A stretch of DNA of 64,000 bases from Albimonas pacifica (GCF_900113695.1 NZ_FOQH01000005.1:1-64000), one strand, 5' to 3'; numbered from the stretch's first letter, positions 48,012 to 56,822 are shown. Numbers and translations are program-made. The notes: generated by a model from the sequence alone, not told the origin.

Positions 48012-48038
48012 GGAGGCCCCGGGTCAAGCCCGGGGCGG
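48012..48038. repeat. CCCGGG-type palindromic repeat (copy 2)
   Basis: GGCCCCGGGTCAAGCCCGGG core. Stem CCCCGGG/CCCGGGG around TCAAG. Confidence 0.65.
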
Positions 48039-48080
48039 AGGCGGCTGCGGCAGGCCGGCGAGGGGCGCGCGGGAGGCAGG

Positions 48081-48107
48081 AGACCCTGGGGCGAGCCCGG
48101 GGCCCCC
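48081..48107. repeat. CCCGGG-type palindromic repeat (copy 3, diverged)
   Basis: CCCTGGGGCGAGCCCGGGGC: same layout with a TGG substitution in the left arm. Confidence 0.5.
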
Positions 48108-48146
48108 TTGGTGAGGCGGTCGCGGCGGCCGGCGGGGGGCGGGGCG

Positions 48147-49319
48147 TCAGACCCGGCGCCCCTCCACCCACAGGCCCCGCACCACGGGCGCGGCATGGGC
48201 GGTGCGCACCCGCACCAGGTCGGCGCGCAGGCCGGGGGCGATCTCGCCGCGGTCGGTCAGGCCGGTCGCCTGCGCCGGGGCGCGGGTGACCGTCGCGAAG
48301 CCCCTGGCGATGTCCCCGGTCATCTCGCCCAGCTTCACCGCCGCCATCAGCAGCGAGGCGGGCACGTAGTCCGAGCTGAGGATGTCGAGCAGCCCCTCTG
48401 CCGCCAGATCCGCCGCCGCGACGTTGCCGGAGTGGGAGCCGCCCCGCAGCAGGTTGGGCGCGCCCATCATCACCGCGATGCCGTGGTCGCGGCAGGCGCG
48501 GGCGGCCTCCAGCGTGGTGGGGAACTCGGCGATGCGGGCGCCGTGGCGGGCCGAGGCCTCGACATGGGCCACGTCGGTGTCGTCGTGGCTGGCCAGCGTC
48601 GCGCCCCAGGCGCGGGCGGCGGCGACGGCCTCGGTCTCGTGCGGAGTGGAGACGCGCAGGCTCAGCTCGCCCAGGAACTGCATGTATTCGTCGAACTCGG
48701 CCTGGGTCCGGCCGTGCTTGCCCATGTGGTATTTCTTCAGCTGGGCGATGTCGCGGAACTGCCGGAAGCCGGGGGTGTGGTCCATCAGCGAGACGATGCG
48801 GACCTCGTCCTGGGGGGTGAACTCGGCCAGCTCCTCGACCAGGGTCTCGGAGCAGATCTCGGCGCGCAGGTGGAGGAGGTGCGAGATGCGCAGCGCGCCC
48901 TGGCGCTTGAGGGCGTTGATCGCGTCGGTCGCCTCGCGGGCGTACTTGCCATACGCGGCCTTCTCGAAGCTGGCGACCGAGCCCACGCGGATCGCGTCGA
49001 AGACGGTGGCGATGCCGGTGGAGGCGAGCTCGGCGTCATGGGCGATGACGGCGGCCTCGCGCGGCCAGTCGACGCCGGGGCGGGGCTGGCAGTGACGTTC
49101 GAGGTTGTCGGTGTGCAGCTCGATCAGGCCGGGGGCGAGGAGGTCGCCCTCGAGGTCCTCGCCGGCGCGGGTCCGGCCGGGGTCGATCTCGGCGATGCGG
49201 CCGTCGCGGATCACGACGGAGCCGGCGATCACCTCGTCGGCCAGCACCAGGCGGGCGTTGGTCAGCACGGTCTCGCGGGCGGAGGCGGCGGCGCGCGCGG
49301 GGGCTTCGGCGAGGGTCAT
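48147..49319 (-). CDS. phnM: Alpha-D-ribose 1-methylphosphonate 5-triphosphate diphosphatase (390 aa)
   Basis: Amidohydrolase-superfamily enzyme of the C-P lyase pathway that removes pyrophosphate from the ribosyl phosphonate triphosphate. Metal-binding LLAPGLIELHTDNLERH (about 61-77), the segment TLASHDDTDVAH, and LSSDYVPASLLMAA are intact. Start overlaps the phnN stop by 4 nt. Last gene of the operon. REP-like palindromes follow. Confidence 0.96.
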   Translation of the reverse strand: MTLAEAPARAAASARETVLTNARLVLADEVIAGSVVIRDGRIAEIDPGRTRAGEDLEGDLLAPGLIELHTDNLERHCQPRPGVDWPREAAVIAHDAELASTGIATVFDAIRVGSVASFEKAAYGKYAREATDAINALKRQGALRISHLLHLRAEICSETLVEELAEFTPQDEVRIVSLMDHTPGFRQFRDIAQLKKYHMGKHGRTQAEFDEYMQFLGELSLRVSTPHETEAVAAARAWGATLASHDDTDVAHVEASARHGARIAEFPTTLEAARACRDHGIAVMMGAPNLLRGGSHSGNVAAADLAAEGLLDILSSDYVPASLLMAAVKLGEMTGDIARGFATVTRAPAQATGLTDRGEIAPGLRADLVRVRTAHAAPVVRGLWVEGRRV

Positions 49320-49885
49320 GCGGGGCTCCGGGTCAAGGGGGCTTCGGCGCGGGGCGCGGGGGCGAGGGCGGCGAGGAAGGCCGCCGTGGCGGCGTCGAGC
49401 GCGCCGCTGTTGTCGATGGTGCGCACGTCCGGGCCCTGGGGCAGGGCGGGGGGCGCGCGGCGCAGGCGGGCTTCGATCTCGCCTTCCGTCTCGCGGCCGC
49501 GGCGGGCGATGCGGCGGGCGCGGATCTCGGGGTCGGCGGTCAGGGCGAGGATGCGCACGGGGGCGAAGCGGTTGCGCGCCTCGGCCGTCACGGCGCGGGA
49601 GACGTTGATCATCACGTGCCGGCCGGCGGCGAGCGCGGTCTCGACCGCCGCGGGGATGCCGTAGGCGAGCCCGTGGGCGCGCCAGTGCAGGGCGAAGTCG
49701 CCGAGCGCCGCGCGGCGGGCGAAATCGGCCTCCGAGACCGGCTCGTGGTCCTCGCCGGGGCCGGCGGGGCGGGTGATGGTGCGGGTCGGGAACAGCAGGT
49801 CGGGGCGCGCGGCGCGCGCGGCGGCGATCAGCGTGTCCTTGCCCACGCCCGACGGGCCCACGACCAGGTGCAGGGTGCCGCGCAT
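49316..49885 (-). CDS. phnN: Ribose 1,5-bisphosphate phosphokinase (189 aa)
   Basis: P-loop kinase making PRPP from ribose 1,5-bisphosphate, which recycles the sugar left by C-P lyase. Walker A LVVGPSGVGKDTLI (7-20), then TRTITRPAG and the substrate region FALHWRAHGLAYGIP of guanylate-kinase-like folds. Start ATG (49883-49885) shares a base with the phnL stop, and its stop overlaps phnM. Confidence 0.94.
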   Translation of the reverse strand: MRGTLHLVVGPSGVGKDTLIAAARAARPDLLFPTRTITRPAGPGEDHEPVSEADFARRAALGDFALHWRAHGLAYGIPAAVETALAAGRHVMINVSRAVTAEARNRFAPVRILALTADPEIRARRIARRGRETEGEIEARLRRAPPALPQGPDVRTIDNSGALDAATAAFLAALAPAPRAEAPLTRSPA

Positions 49886-50586
49886 CAGGCGGGCTCCGCC
49901 ACGGGGTCGGGGGCGCGGGGGGCGAAGGCGGAGACGTCGACCTCGCGGTCGCAGACCTCGGCGCGGGCGGCGGCGTCGTGGAAGATGCCCAGGATCGCGG
50001 CGCCTCGCGCCTTCGCCTCGCGGATCAGGTCGAGGACCACGGCGCGGTTGACCGGGTCGAGGGAGGCGGTGGGCTCGTCGAGGAGCAGGGCGGGGTACGC
50101 GTGGGCGAAGCCGCGGGCGATGTTCACCCGCTGCTGCTCGCCGCCCGAGAAGGTCATCGGCGAGAGGGTCCAGAGCCGCCGGGGCACGTTGAGCCGGGCG
50201 AGGAGGTCGGCCGCGCGCGCCTCGGCCTCGGCGCGGGGGCGGCCCAGCGCGAGGAGGGGGTCGGCGACCACCTCGAGCGTGGGCACGCGGGGCACGACGC
50301 GCAGGAACTGGGAGACGTAGCCCAGCGTCTCGCGGCGCAGCGCGATGATCTCTCGGGGCGCGGCGCGGGCGACGTCGAGCGCGCCCACCCGGATCGAGCC
50401 GGAGGCGGCGAGGTAGTTGCCCCAGACCATGCGCAGGAGCGTCGACTTGCCCGCGCCGGAGGGGCCGGCGAGGGCCACGCACTCGCCGGGGGCCACGTGG
50501 AAGTCGGCGCCCTCGACGACGGGCAGCACCTGGCCGCCCTGCTGGTGGAGGGTGAAGGTCTTGGAGACGGAGCGGAGCTCGATCAT
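49885..50586 (-). CDS. phnL: C-P lyase ABC-type protein PhnL (233 aa)
   Basis: ABC ATPase of the C-P lyase system. In E. coli it is needed for, and can dock on, the PhnGHIJK core. Walker [14 protein letters not shown] (about 40-52), signature [17 protein letters not shown], Walker [13 protein letters not shown] and the H-loop. GAGGA lies 8 nt before ATG 50584-50586. Unlike the other operon genes it does not overlap the gene before it. A 226-nt gap with a large hairpin separates it from phnK. Confidence 0.95.
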   Translation of the reverse strand: MIELRSVSKTFTLHQQGGQVLPVVEGADFHVAPGECVALAGPSGAGKSTLLRMVWGNYLAASGSIRVGALDVARAAPREIIALRRETLGYVSQFLRVVPRVPTLEVVADPLLALGRPRAEAEARAADLLARLNVPRRLWTLSPMTFSGGEQQRVNIARGFAHAYPALLLDEPTASLDPVNRAVVLDLIREAKARGAAILGIFHDAAARAEVCDREVDVSAFAPRAPDPVAEPA

Positions 50587-50601
50587 CGGGGGGTCCTCGG
50601 G

Positions 50602-50749
50602 TCGGTCGGGACGGGACTCGCTTGCCCTTCGGGCTGCGCATCGCCCGCCCGCCGACCCCGCCGCGGCAGGCGGACGGCCGGCGTCGGGAGCGGGGTCGGC
50701 GGGCGGGCGGTGCCGGCGCGAAGCGTCCGGCAAGTCCCGTCCCGACCGA
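50602..50749. repeat. Large hairpin between phnK and phnL
   Basis: Outer perfect 17-bp pair 50602-50618 with 50733-50749 (TCGGTCGGGACGGGACT and its complement) and an inner perfect 19-bp pair 50642-50660 with 50691-50709 (CGCCCGCCCGCCGACCCCG). Between them lie about 23 nt of mismatched sequence per side, and the apical loop is 30 nt. It interrupts an otherwise overlapping operon and may attenuate phnLNM or set transcript stability. Confidence 0.9.
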
Positions 50750-50812
50750 TCCCGCGGTGGCGCGACGGCGCAGGAAGCGTTTCGGCGCAAGGCGCTATCT
50801 TTCGGGTACTGC

Positions 50813-51613
50813 TCATGCCTGGAGCACCGAGCTGACCAGCAGCTGCGTGTAGGGATGCTGGGGATCGTCGAGCACCTGGTCGGTCAGCCCGGTCTCGACC
50901 ACCCGCCCGCCCTTCATCACCATCAGCCGGTCCGCCAGCAGCCGCACCACCGCGAGGTCGTGGGTCACGATGATCGCCGAGAGCCCCAGCTCCCGCACCA
51001 GCCCGCGGATCAGGTCCAGCAGCCGCGCCTGGACGGAGACGTCGAGACCCCCCGTCGGCTCGTCCATGAACACCAGCCGCGGCCCGGTCACCAGATTGCG
51101 CGCGATCTGCAGGCGCTGCTGCATGCCGCCCGAGAAGGCTGCGGGGCGGTCGTCGATCCGCTCGGGCGCGATCTCGACCTTGCCCAGCCAGTCCGTCGCG
51201 CTCTCGCGGATCGCGCCGTAGTGGCGCGCGCCGACGGCCATCAGGCGCTCGCCGACGTTGGCGCCGGCCGAGACGGTCATGCGCAGCCCGTCGCGCGGGT
51301 TCTGGTGCACGAAGGCCCAGTCGGTGCGCATCAGCATCCGCCGCCGCGGCTCGGACAGCGCGCGCACGTCGACCGTCCCGAGGTCGCGGGTCGCGTAGCG
51401 CACCCGGCCCGCGTCCGGATCCATCTGGCCGGAGATGCACGACAGCAGCGTCGACTTGCCCGAGCCGCTCTCGCCCACGATGCCCATGACCTCGCCGGGC
51501 CAGAGCTCGAAGGAGACGTCCTCGCAGCCGATCCGCGCGCCGTAGCGGCGGGTCAGGCCCTCGACGGTGAAGAGCGGCGCGGCCGGGGCCGGGGCCAGGG
51601 GGGCGTCGCTCAT
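50813..51613 (-). CDS. phnK: C-P lyase ABC-type protein PhnK (266 aa)
   Basis: ATPase that docks on the PhnGHIJ core. Walker [17 protein letters not shown] (about 45-60), Q-loop [11 protein letters not shown], signature [15 protein letters not shown], Walker [13 protein letters not shown], and switch His [12 protein letters not shown]. Its ATG overlaps the NIPSNAP stop by 4 nt. Confidence 0.95.
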   Translation of the reverse strand: MSDAPLAPAPAAPLFTVEGLTRRYGARIGCEDVSFELWPGEVMGIVGESGSGKSTLLSCISGQMDPDAGRVRYATRDLGTVDVRALSEPRRRMLMRTDWAFVHQNPRDGLRMTVSAGANVGERLMAVGARHYGAIRESATDWLGKVEIAPERIDDRPAAFSGGMQQRLQIARNLVTGPRLVFMDEPTGGLDVSVQARLLDLIRGLVRELGLSAIIVTHDLAVVRLLADRLMVMKGGRVVETGLTDQVLDDPQHPYTQLLVSSVLQA

Positions 51614-51960
51614 GATCTCGGCTCCAGGGCGGCGGAATAGTCGACGGGGACCAGGATCCGGTCGAGGTTGCCGAGCACCATCGGGCCATGCTCGGCCGAG
51701 GTGCGCGTCTTGATCTCGGCCCATTCCTCCTGGGCCATGAAGGCGGCCCACTTCGCCTGCATCTCCGCCTCGTCCCGCCAGGCGAGGAGGTAGACGAAGT
51801 TCAGCTCGTCCTCTCCCAGCGGCCGGCGGTCCTCCTCCCACATCGCCAGGATGCGGAAGTCGAGCGCCCGCATCAGCCGGGCGGCGTGGTCGCGGAAGCG
51901 GGCGTGGAACGCCTCGCGCGCGGCGGGGTCGATGCGGTAGACGCGCAGCTGGTTGATCAT
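51610..51960 (-). CDS. NIPSNAP-family protein inside the phn operon (116 aa)
   Basis: A dimeric alpha/beta-barrel protein (MINQLRVYRIDPAAREAFHARFRDHAARLMRALDFRILAMWEE) with FVYLLAWRDEAEMQAKWAAFMAQEEWAEI, typical of NIPSNAP/EthD-like proteins that sense or modify small molecules. Its start overlaps phnJ (51957-51960) and its stop overlaps phnK (51610-51613), so it is translated with the C-P lyase genes. It has no known C-P lyase role in E. coli. It may handle a reactive intermediate or be structural. Confidence 0.88.
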   Translation of the reverse strand: MINQLRVYRIDPAAREAFHARFRDHAARLMRALDFRILAMWEEDRRPLGEDELNFVYLLAWRDEAEMQAKWAAFMAQEEWAEIKTRTSAEHGPMVLGNLDRILVPVDYSAALEPRS

Positions 51961-52862
51961 GCCGGGGCTCCGTGGGGCGCGGCTGCGGGGGCGGAGGCGC
52001 CGACGTGGCCCGCCTCGATCCGGCCGCGGCAGTGGTCGGTGTCCGAGCACACGAACATGCGCCCGCCCGCGTCGTCCACGATCACCTCGTCGAGGTAGAC
52101 CCCGCGCGCGTCGCAGAGCGCGCAGGCCTCCCTGGCGCCGCCGGGATCGAAGGGGTGGTCCTCGAAGTCGAGGCTGACCACCTCGGTCCAGGGCGGGATC
52201 GCGTAGATCCGCTGCTCGCGCCCGGCGCCGAACAGCTGCAGGGCGGGCGAGTTCGACATCTTGGGGTTGTCGAATTTTGGAATGGGCGAGGGGTCCATGA
52301 CATACCGCCCTTCCACCTTCACCGGATACGCATACGAGGTCGCGATATGGCCGTGCCGCGCGATGTCCTCGTAGAGCTTCACGTGCATCAGCCCGTATTC
52401 CTCGAGCGCGTGCATCTTGCGGGTCTCGGTCTCGCGCGGCTCGAGGTAGCGCAGCGGCTCGGGGATCGGCACCTGGTAGACGAGGATCTGGCCCTCGGTC
52501 AGCGGCGTCTCGGGGATGCGGTGGCGGGTCTGGATGAGGGTCGCCTCGGCCGTCGCCTCGGTGGTGGCGACGCCCGCGACCCGCTGGAAGAATTTTCGAA
52601 TGGAGACCGCGTTGGTGGTGTCGTCGGCGCCCTGGTCGATGACTTTCAGCGTGTCCTCGGGGGTGAGGGTCGCCGCCGTCACCTGCACGCCGCCGGTGCC
52701 CCAGCCGTAGGGCATGGGCATCTCGCGGCTGGCGAAGGGGACCTGGTAGCCGGGGATCGCCACCGCCTTCAGCAGCGCCCGGCGGATCATCCGCTTGGTC
52801 TGCTCGTCGAGGTAGGCGAAGTTGTAGTCGGGGTCGGCCCGGGTGGGAGCGGCGGCTGTCAT
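51957..52862 (-). CDS. phnJ: C-P lyase radical-SAM subunit PhnJ (301 aa)
   Basis: Cleaves the carbon-phosphorus bond of ribosyl phosphonates to release the alkane (methane from methylphosphonate). Cys247, Cys250, Cys272 and Cys278 (CALC...CSDTDHC) match the three Fe-S ligands and the catalytic Cys of E. coli PhnJ with the same spacing. FAYLDEQTKRMIRRALLKAVAIPGYQVPF is the N-terminal signature. ATG 52860-52862 overlaps the phnI stop by 4 nt. Confidence 0.97.
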   Translation of the reverse strand: MTAAAPTRADPDYNFAYLDEQTKRMIRRALLKAVAIPGYQVPFASREMPMPYGWGTGGVQVTAATLTPEDTLKVIDQGADDTTNAVSIRKFFQRVAGVATTEATAEATLIQTRHRIPETPLTEGQILVYQVPIPEPLRYLEPRETETRKMHALEEYGLMHVKLYEDIARHGHIATSYAYPVKVEGRYVMDPSPIPKFDNPKMSNSPALQLFGAGREQRIYAIPPWTEVVSLDFEDHPFDPGGAREACALCDARGVYLDEVIVDDAGGRMFVCSDTDHCRGRIEAGHVGASAPAAAPHGAPA

Positions 52863-53974
52863 TGGGCGGCCTCCTTCGCGGCCTGCGCCTCGGCCCGGGC
52901 TTGCGCCTGCGCGGCCTCGGCCTCGCGGCGGAGCTGGCGGATCAGCTCCAGCTCGGCCTGGAAGTCGACGTAGTGGGGCAGCTTGATGTGCTCCAGGAAG
53001 CCGGTGGCCTGGATGTTGTCGCAGTGGGAGAGGACGAATTCCTCGTCCTGGGCGGGGGCGCCGACGTCGTCCTCGCCGAGCTCCTTCCAGCGCATCGCCC
53101 GGTCGACGAGGGCCATCGAGATCGCCTTGCGCTCGCAATGGCCCAGCGTCAGGCCGTAGCCGCGGGTGAACTGCGGGGGCTCGGTGCGCGAGCCGGCGAA
53201 CTGGTTGACCGTCTCGCATTCGGTCAGCTCGACCTCGCCGATCTCGACCGCGAAGCCGAGCTCGGGGATCTCGGCCTCGACCGCGACCATCCCCACGCGC
53301 AGCTCGCCCACGAAGGGGTGGTTGCGGCCGTAGCCGCGCTGGGTGGAGTAGGCGAGCGACAGGGTGAACCCCTCGTCGGCGCGCGCCAGCGCCTGCAGGC
53401 GCAGGGCGCGGTCGGCGGGGAAGGCGAGCGGCTGGCGGGTGAGGTCGGAGGGGGTCTCGCCGCCCTCGGGTTCCGATTGCAGCAGGCCCTCGGCGTCGAG
53501 GAACTCGGCGATGTGGGGCGTGCGCTCGGCGAGCGGGGGGGCGGTGGGGGCCTCGGGCGCCTCGCCCTCGGCGGCCAATGCAAAATCTATCAGGCGGTGG
53601 GTGTAGTCGAAGGTCGGGCCCAGCACCTGGCCGCCGGGGGCGTCCTTGAAGGTCGCCGAGACGCGGCGGGAGACGGCCATCTCGGAGGTTTCCAGCGGGA
53701 CCGAATGGCCGAACCTCGGCAGGGTGGTGCGGTAGGCGCGAACCAAAAAGATCGCCTCGATCAGGTCGCCGCGGGCCTGCTTGATCGCGAGCGCCGCGAG
53801 GTCGGGATCGTGGAGCGAGCCCTCGGCCATCACCCGGTTGACGGCGAGCGTCATCTGCTCGCGGATCTGGGCGAGGCTGAGCTCGGGGACCGAGACGTCG
53901 CCGCGGCGCGCCTCCGCCAGCCAGGCGTGGGCGTTGTCGATCGCCCGCTCGCCGCCCTTCACGGCCACATACAT
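52859..53974 (-). CDS. phnI: C-P lyase core subunit PhnI (371 aa)
   Basis: Core component that with PhnGHL couples the phosphonate to ribose of ATP, releasing adenine. Starts MYVAVKGGERAIDNAHAWLAEARRGD. Other conserved parts are LSLAYSTQRGYGRNHPFVGELRVG, ECETVNQFAGS and EEFVLSHCDNIQATGFLEHIKLPHYVDFQ. The Ala/Glu-rich C-terminus (20 residues) is a lineage extension. 3-nt gap to phnH. Confidence 0.97.
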   Translation of the reverse strand: MYVAVKGGERAIDNAHAWLAEARRGDVSVPELSLAQIREQMTLAVNRVMAEGSLHDPDLAALAIKQARGDLIEAIFLVRAYRTTLPRFGHSVPLETSEMAVSRRVSATFKDAPGGQVLGPTFDYTHRLIDFALAAEGEAPEAPTAPPLAERTPHIAEFLDAEGLLQSEPEGGETPSDLTRQPLAFPADRALRLQALARADEGFTLSLAYSTQRGYGRNHPFVGELRVGMVAVEAEIPELGFAVEIGEVELTECETVNQFAGSRTEPPQFTRGYGLTLGHCERKAISMALVDRAMRWKELGEDDVGAPAQDEEFVLSHCDNIQATGFLEHIKLPHYVDFQAELELIRQLRREAEAAQAQARAEAQAAKEAAQ

Positions 53975-53977
53975 CGC

Positions 53978-54577
53978 TCAGACCTCCCGGAGGCGGGTGG
54001 AGCGGGGGAGGGCGGCGAGCCGCCCCTCCGCCGCCAGGAACAGGTCGCGGCCCTGGGGGAAGAGCGCGCGGTTGGGCGCGGCCAGCGCCAGGATCTCCGC
54101 ACGGGAGGAGCCGAGGGCGAGGCGCGCGGTCCCGCGGATGCCGGGGCCGGTCAGCTCGGCCTCGGCGCCCTCGAAGGCGTCGAGCAGCACGACCAGCGTG
54201 GTGGAGCGGTCGGGGTATTCGGGCGTCCCGATCGCGAAGCGGTCGAGCTCGGCGAGCAGGGAGGCGGGCGAGCCGAAGGCGAAGGCGGCCGCCTCGGGCG
54301 CCGCGTTCAGGGGCGCGTTGCAGTGGAAGCGCAGCCAGGCCTCGACGGGGCCGGCGCGCAGCTCGGGGGCGAGCCAGACCGGCGTCTCGGCGTCCACCAG
54401 CGTCAGGGCCAGCGCGCCGGCGGCGGGCGGCAGGGGCGCGGGCGGGCGGGCGCCGCCTGCGTGCTGCAGGGTCCCGGGGCGGGACATCGCGTCGAGGGCG
54501 GCGCGGAAGGCGCGCGAGGCCTCGGCGGGCGCGTCGGCGAAGGCGCCGTCCAGCGCCTCGGCGGCGAAAGCGGTCAT
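53978..54577 (-). CDS. phnH: C-P lyase core subunit PhnH (199 aa)
   Basis: PLP-transferase-like fold lacking the catalytic Lys, an obligate part of the PhnGHIJ complex. FRAALDAMSRPGTLQ, LTLVDAETPVWL and PEYPDRSTTLVVLLDAF are conserved motifs. The start ATG overlaps the phnG stop by 4 nt. Confidence 0.95.
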   Translation of the reverse strand: MTAFAAEALDGAFADAPAEASRAFRAALDAMSRPGTLQHAGGARPPAPLPPAAGALALTLVDAETPVWLAPELRAGPVEAWLRFHCNAPLNAAPEAAAFAFGSPASLLAELDRFAIGTPEYPDRSTTLVVLLDAFEGAEAELTGPGIRGTARLALGSSRAEILALAAPNRALFPQGRDLFLAAEGRLAALPRSTRLREV

Positions 54578-55053
54578 CCGTCCTCTCCCCGGACCATGGT
54601 GAAGAACTCGACCTTCGTCGCGGCGGCGCGGGCGGCGCGGGCCTCGGCCCGTGCGCCCGCCTCCTCGCGCAGGGGGCTGAGGATCGCGGTCTCGACCTCG
54701 CGCGCCGCCCCGGTCTGCATCAGGGCGTCGGCGAGGGCCGCCAGCGTCGCCTTGCGCTTGTCGCGGCCCTGCACCCAGGCGTGGCCGACCTCGCCCGAGG
54801 CCAGGCGCAGGGCGCCGCGGGTCACGGTCATCTCGCCGAGATTGAACGGCGCGCCGACCGCTCCCGCCCGTCCGCGCAGCATCACCGCGCCGGATTCGGG
54901 CCGGCGCAGCCACTCGTAGCCGCCGGGTTCCTCGGGGGAGGGGAGGGCGGAGGCCTCCCACAACGCCGCCAGCCGCTCGGCCGGGGCCCTGGCCAGCGTG
55001 CTCATCCAGCCCCTGCGGGCGGCGATCTGATCGGGAGAGGTCACAGGTTGCAT
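54574..55053 (-). CDS. phnG: C-P lyase core subunit PhnG (159 aa)
   Basis: First gene of the operon. RRGWMSTLARAPAERLAALWEA, RPESGAVMLRGRAGAVGAPFNLGEMTVTRGALRL and GHAWVQGRDKRKATLAALADALMQ are PhnG signatures. ATG 55051-55053 gives the conserved beginning but has no good Shine-Dalgarno. The operator candidate 55057-55066 almost touches it. Confidence 0.95.
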   Translation of the reverse strand: MQPVTSPDQIAARRGWMSTLARAPAERLAALWEASALPSPEEPGGYEWLRRPESGAVMLRGRAGAVGAPFNLGEMTVTRGALRLASGEVGHAWVQGRDKRKATLAALADALMQTGAAREVETAILSPLREEAGARAEARAARAAATKVEFFTMVRGEDG

Positions 55054-55056
55054 TTC

Positions 55057-55066
55057 TGTCTAGCCA
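55057..55066. promoter_or_regulatory. Candidate PhnF (GntR/HutC) operator
   Basis: TGTCTAGCCA agrees in all but one defined base with the HutC-subfamily consensus TGTnTAnACA. It sits in the 104-nt divergent phnG/phnF gap, 3 nt upstream of the phnG ATG, where a bound repressor would block initiation. Further half-sites (CAACT, ACAACTGCACAAGT) follow at 55067-55086. Confidence 0.45.
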
Positions 55067-55157
55067 ACTCGACAACTGCACAAGTATGGTATCGCCGAGT
55101 CGGCGCGTGAAAGCAACGCGCGATTGGTGACATCTGCATGACGGCCGGGAGGATCGG

Positions 55158-55943
55158 ATGCCGCAGGGACTGGGGGGGCGGGCGCAGGCGGGCGAGGGGG
55201 CGGAGGCGCCGGCCGGCCCGATCTGGGCGCGGATCCGCGACGCGCTGGCCGAGGAGATCCGCGAGGGCCGCTGGGCGACGGGGGAGCGTCTGCCCTCCGA
55301 AACCGCGCTCGCCGCCCGCTTCGGGGTCAACCGCCACACCCTGCGCCGGGCGACGGCGGCGCTGGCCGAAGCGGGGCTGGTGCATGTGCGTCGCGGCGCA
55401 GGCGCGACGGTGACCCACGCCACGACCGACTACCCGATCTCGCGCCGCACGCGGTTCTCGGAGAACCTGCGTGCGGCGGGGCGGGAGCCGACGCGGCGGA
55501 TCCTGTCGCTGGAGACGCAGGCGGCGAGCCGGGCGGAGGCCGAGGCGCTGGAGATCGCGCGCGGCGCGCCGGTGCATGTCTACGAGGGGCTGACGCTGGC
55601 CGACGGGGTGCCGATGGCGGTGGCGCGCACGGTGTTCCCGGCGGCGGCGCTGCCCGGCCTGCCGGAGGCGCTGCGCGAGACCGGCTCGATCACCGCGGCG
55701 CTCGCGGCCGGGGGGGTCGCGGACTACACCCGGCGCTGGACGCGGATGACCGCCTGCCGGCCGGGCGTGCTGATCGCGCGCCACCTGATGATCCCCGAGA
55801 CCACGCCGCTGCTGCGCGCCGAGAGCCTGAGCGAGGACGCGGCCGGACGGCCGGTGGAATACGGGCTGACCTGGTTCTGCACCGACCGCACGCCCCTGCT
55901 GATCGCCGAGCCGGGCGCCGCCCCCGAACAGCGCTCCGCCTGA
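55158..55943 (+). CDS. phnF: Phosphonate-utilisation regulator PhnF, GntR/HutC type (261 aa)
   Basis: Winged-helix N-domain (GPIWARIRDALAEEIREGRWATGERLPSETALAARFGVNRHTLRRATAALAEAGLV, about 20-74) and a UTRA effector domain (YPISRRTRFSENLRAAGREP onwards; RAESLSEDAAGRPVEYGLTWFCTDR near the end). Divergent from phnG. GGGAGGA precedes the ATG. Expected to repress the phn operon until a phosphonate or pathway product binds. Confidence 0.95.
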   Translation: MPQGLGGRAQAGEGAEAPAGPIWARIRDALAEEIREGRWATGERLPSETALAARFGVNRHTLRRATAALAEAGLVHVRRGAGATVTHATTDYPISRRTRFSENLRAAGREPTRRILSLETQAASRAEAEALEIARGAPVHVYEGLTLADGVPMAVARTVFPAAALPGLPEALRETGSITAALAAGGVADYTRRWTRMTACRPGVLIARHLMIPETTPLLRAESLSEDAAGRPVEYGLTWFCTDRTPLLIAEPGAAPEQRSA

Positions 55944-55946
55944 CGA

Positions 55947-55965
55947 GGCGCGCCCGGGGCGCGCC
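55947..55965 (+). terminator. Hairpin after phnF
   Basis: GGCGCGCC (55947-55954) and GGCGCGCC (55958-55965), each self-complementary and mutually pairing around CGG, overlapping GAGGC/GCCTC flanks, 3 nt after the stop. The rest of the gap to 56146 is GC-rich without a gene. Confidence 0.5.
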
Positions 55966-56146
55966 CGGGGCCTCCCGTCCGCCCGGGCGCCGCGTCGGGC
56001 GTCGCGCTCGGGCCGGGCGTCGGGCCCGCGGCGCAGGACCTGCGGGGCGCCCGGGGGCGGAGGCCGCGAGCGGCGGACCGCGGGGCAGGGACCCGCGGGC
56101 GGGTCGCAGGGCGTCGGTCGGGGGGCGTCGCCGGTCGGGGCGGGCC

Positions 56147-56635
56147 TCAGGCCAGCGGCTTCTCCATGAACACGCTCGAGCCGTTCTCCTGGTAGTCGCC
56201 GAAGGGGCCGCGGCGGACGTAGCCGGCGCGCTCGTAGGCGCGGATCGCCTCGGGGCTGGCCTCGCCCGTCTCCAGGCGCATGATCGGCAGGCCGCGGGAG
56301 CGCGCCTCGGCCTCCAGCGCCGCCAGGATCGCGCCGGCGAGGCGGCGGCCGCGGCGCTCGGGGCGGGTGAACATCCGCTTCAGCTCGCCGTAGCCGTCGA
56401 GCGGCGCGAAGCCGCCGCAGGCGGCGGGCTCGCCCTCGCTCCAGGCCACCACGAAATGCACCTGCGCATCGATCAGCTGCTGGGGCGAGAAGGCGTAGCG
56501 CACCTCGGGCGGGTAGATCGAGGCGAGCTCCGCCTCGCTGCCCGCGATCAGCTCCAGCGCCTCGGGGGCGGCGACGGGGGTGGGGCGCACCTCCACCGCA
56601 GGGGCGGCGGAGGCGGAGGGATCGGCGGCGGACAT
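56147..56635 (-). CDS. GNAT-family N-acetyltransferase (162 aa)
   Basis: Acetyl-CoA-dependent acyltransferase fold: VVAWSEGEPAACGGFAPLDGYGELKRMFTRPERRGRRLAGAILAALEAEARSRG, with the pyrophosphate-binding R-R-G-R-R-L-A motif (about 95-101), and LETGEASPEAIRAYERAGYVRRGPFGDY. Substrate unknown. AAGGAG precedes ATG 56633-56635. Divergent from the siroheme synthase gene. Confidence 0.9.
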   Translation of the reverse strand: MSAADPSASAAPAVEVRPTPVAAPEALELIAGSEAELASIYPPEVRYAFSPQQLIDAQVHFVVAWSEGEPAACGGFAPLDGYGELKRMFTRPERRGRRLAGAILAALEAEARSRGLPIMRLETGEASPEAIRAYERAGYVRRGPFGDYQENGSSVFMEKPLA

Positions 56636-56822
56636 GGCGGCTCCTTCGGGTCGGATCGAGCCTCCCATCAGCCCCGGCGGGCGCGAGGCGTCAAGCGGGG
56701 GGTTGCCTCCTGCGCCCGGCGCGCCATTGTCGCGCACGACCGCCCCCCGGGGACGCCGCGGCGATCCTGCGGGGCGATCCGCGCCCGCCGCCCGTCCGAG
56801 CCAGCCGACCAGCGAGACCGCC

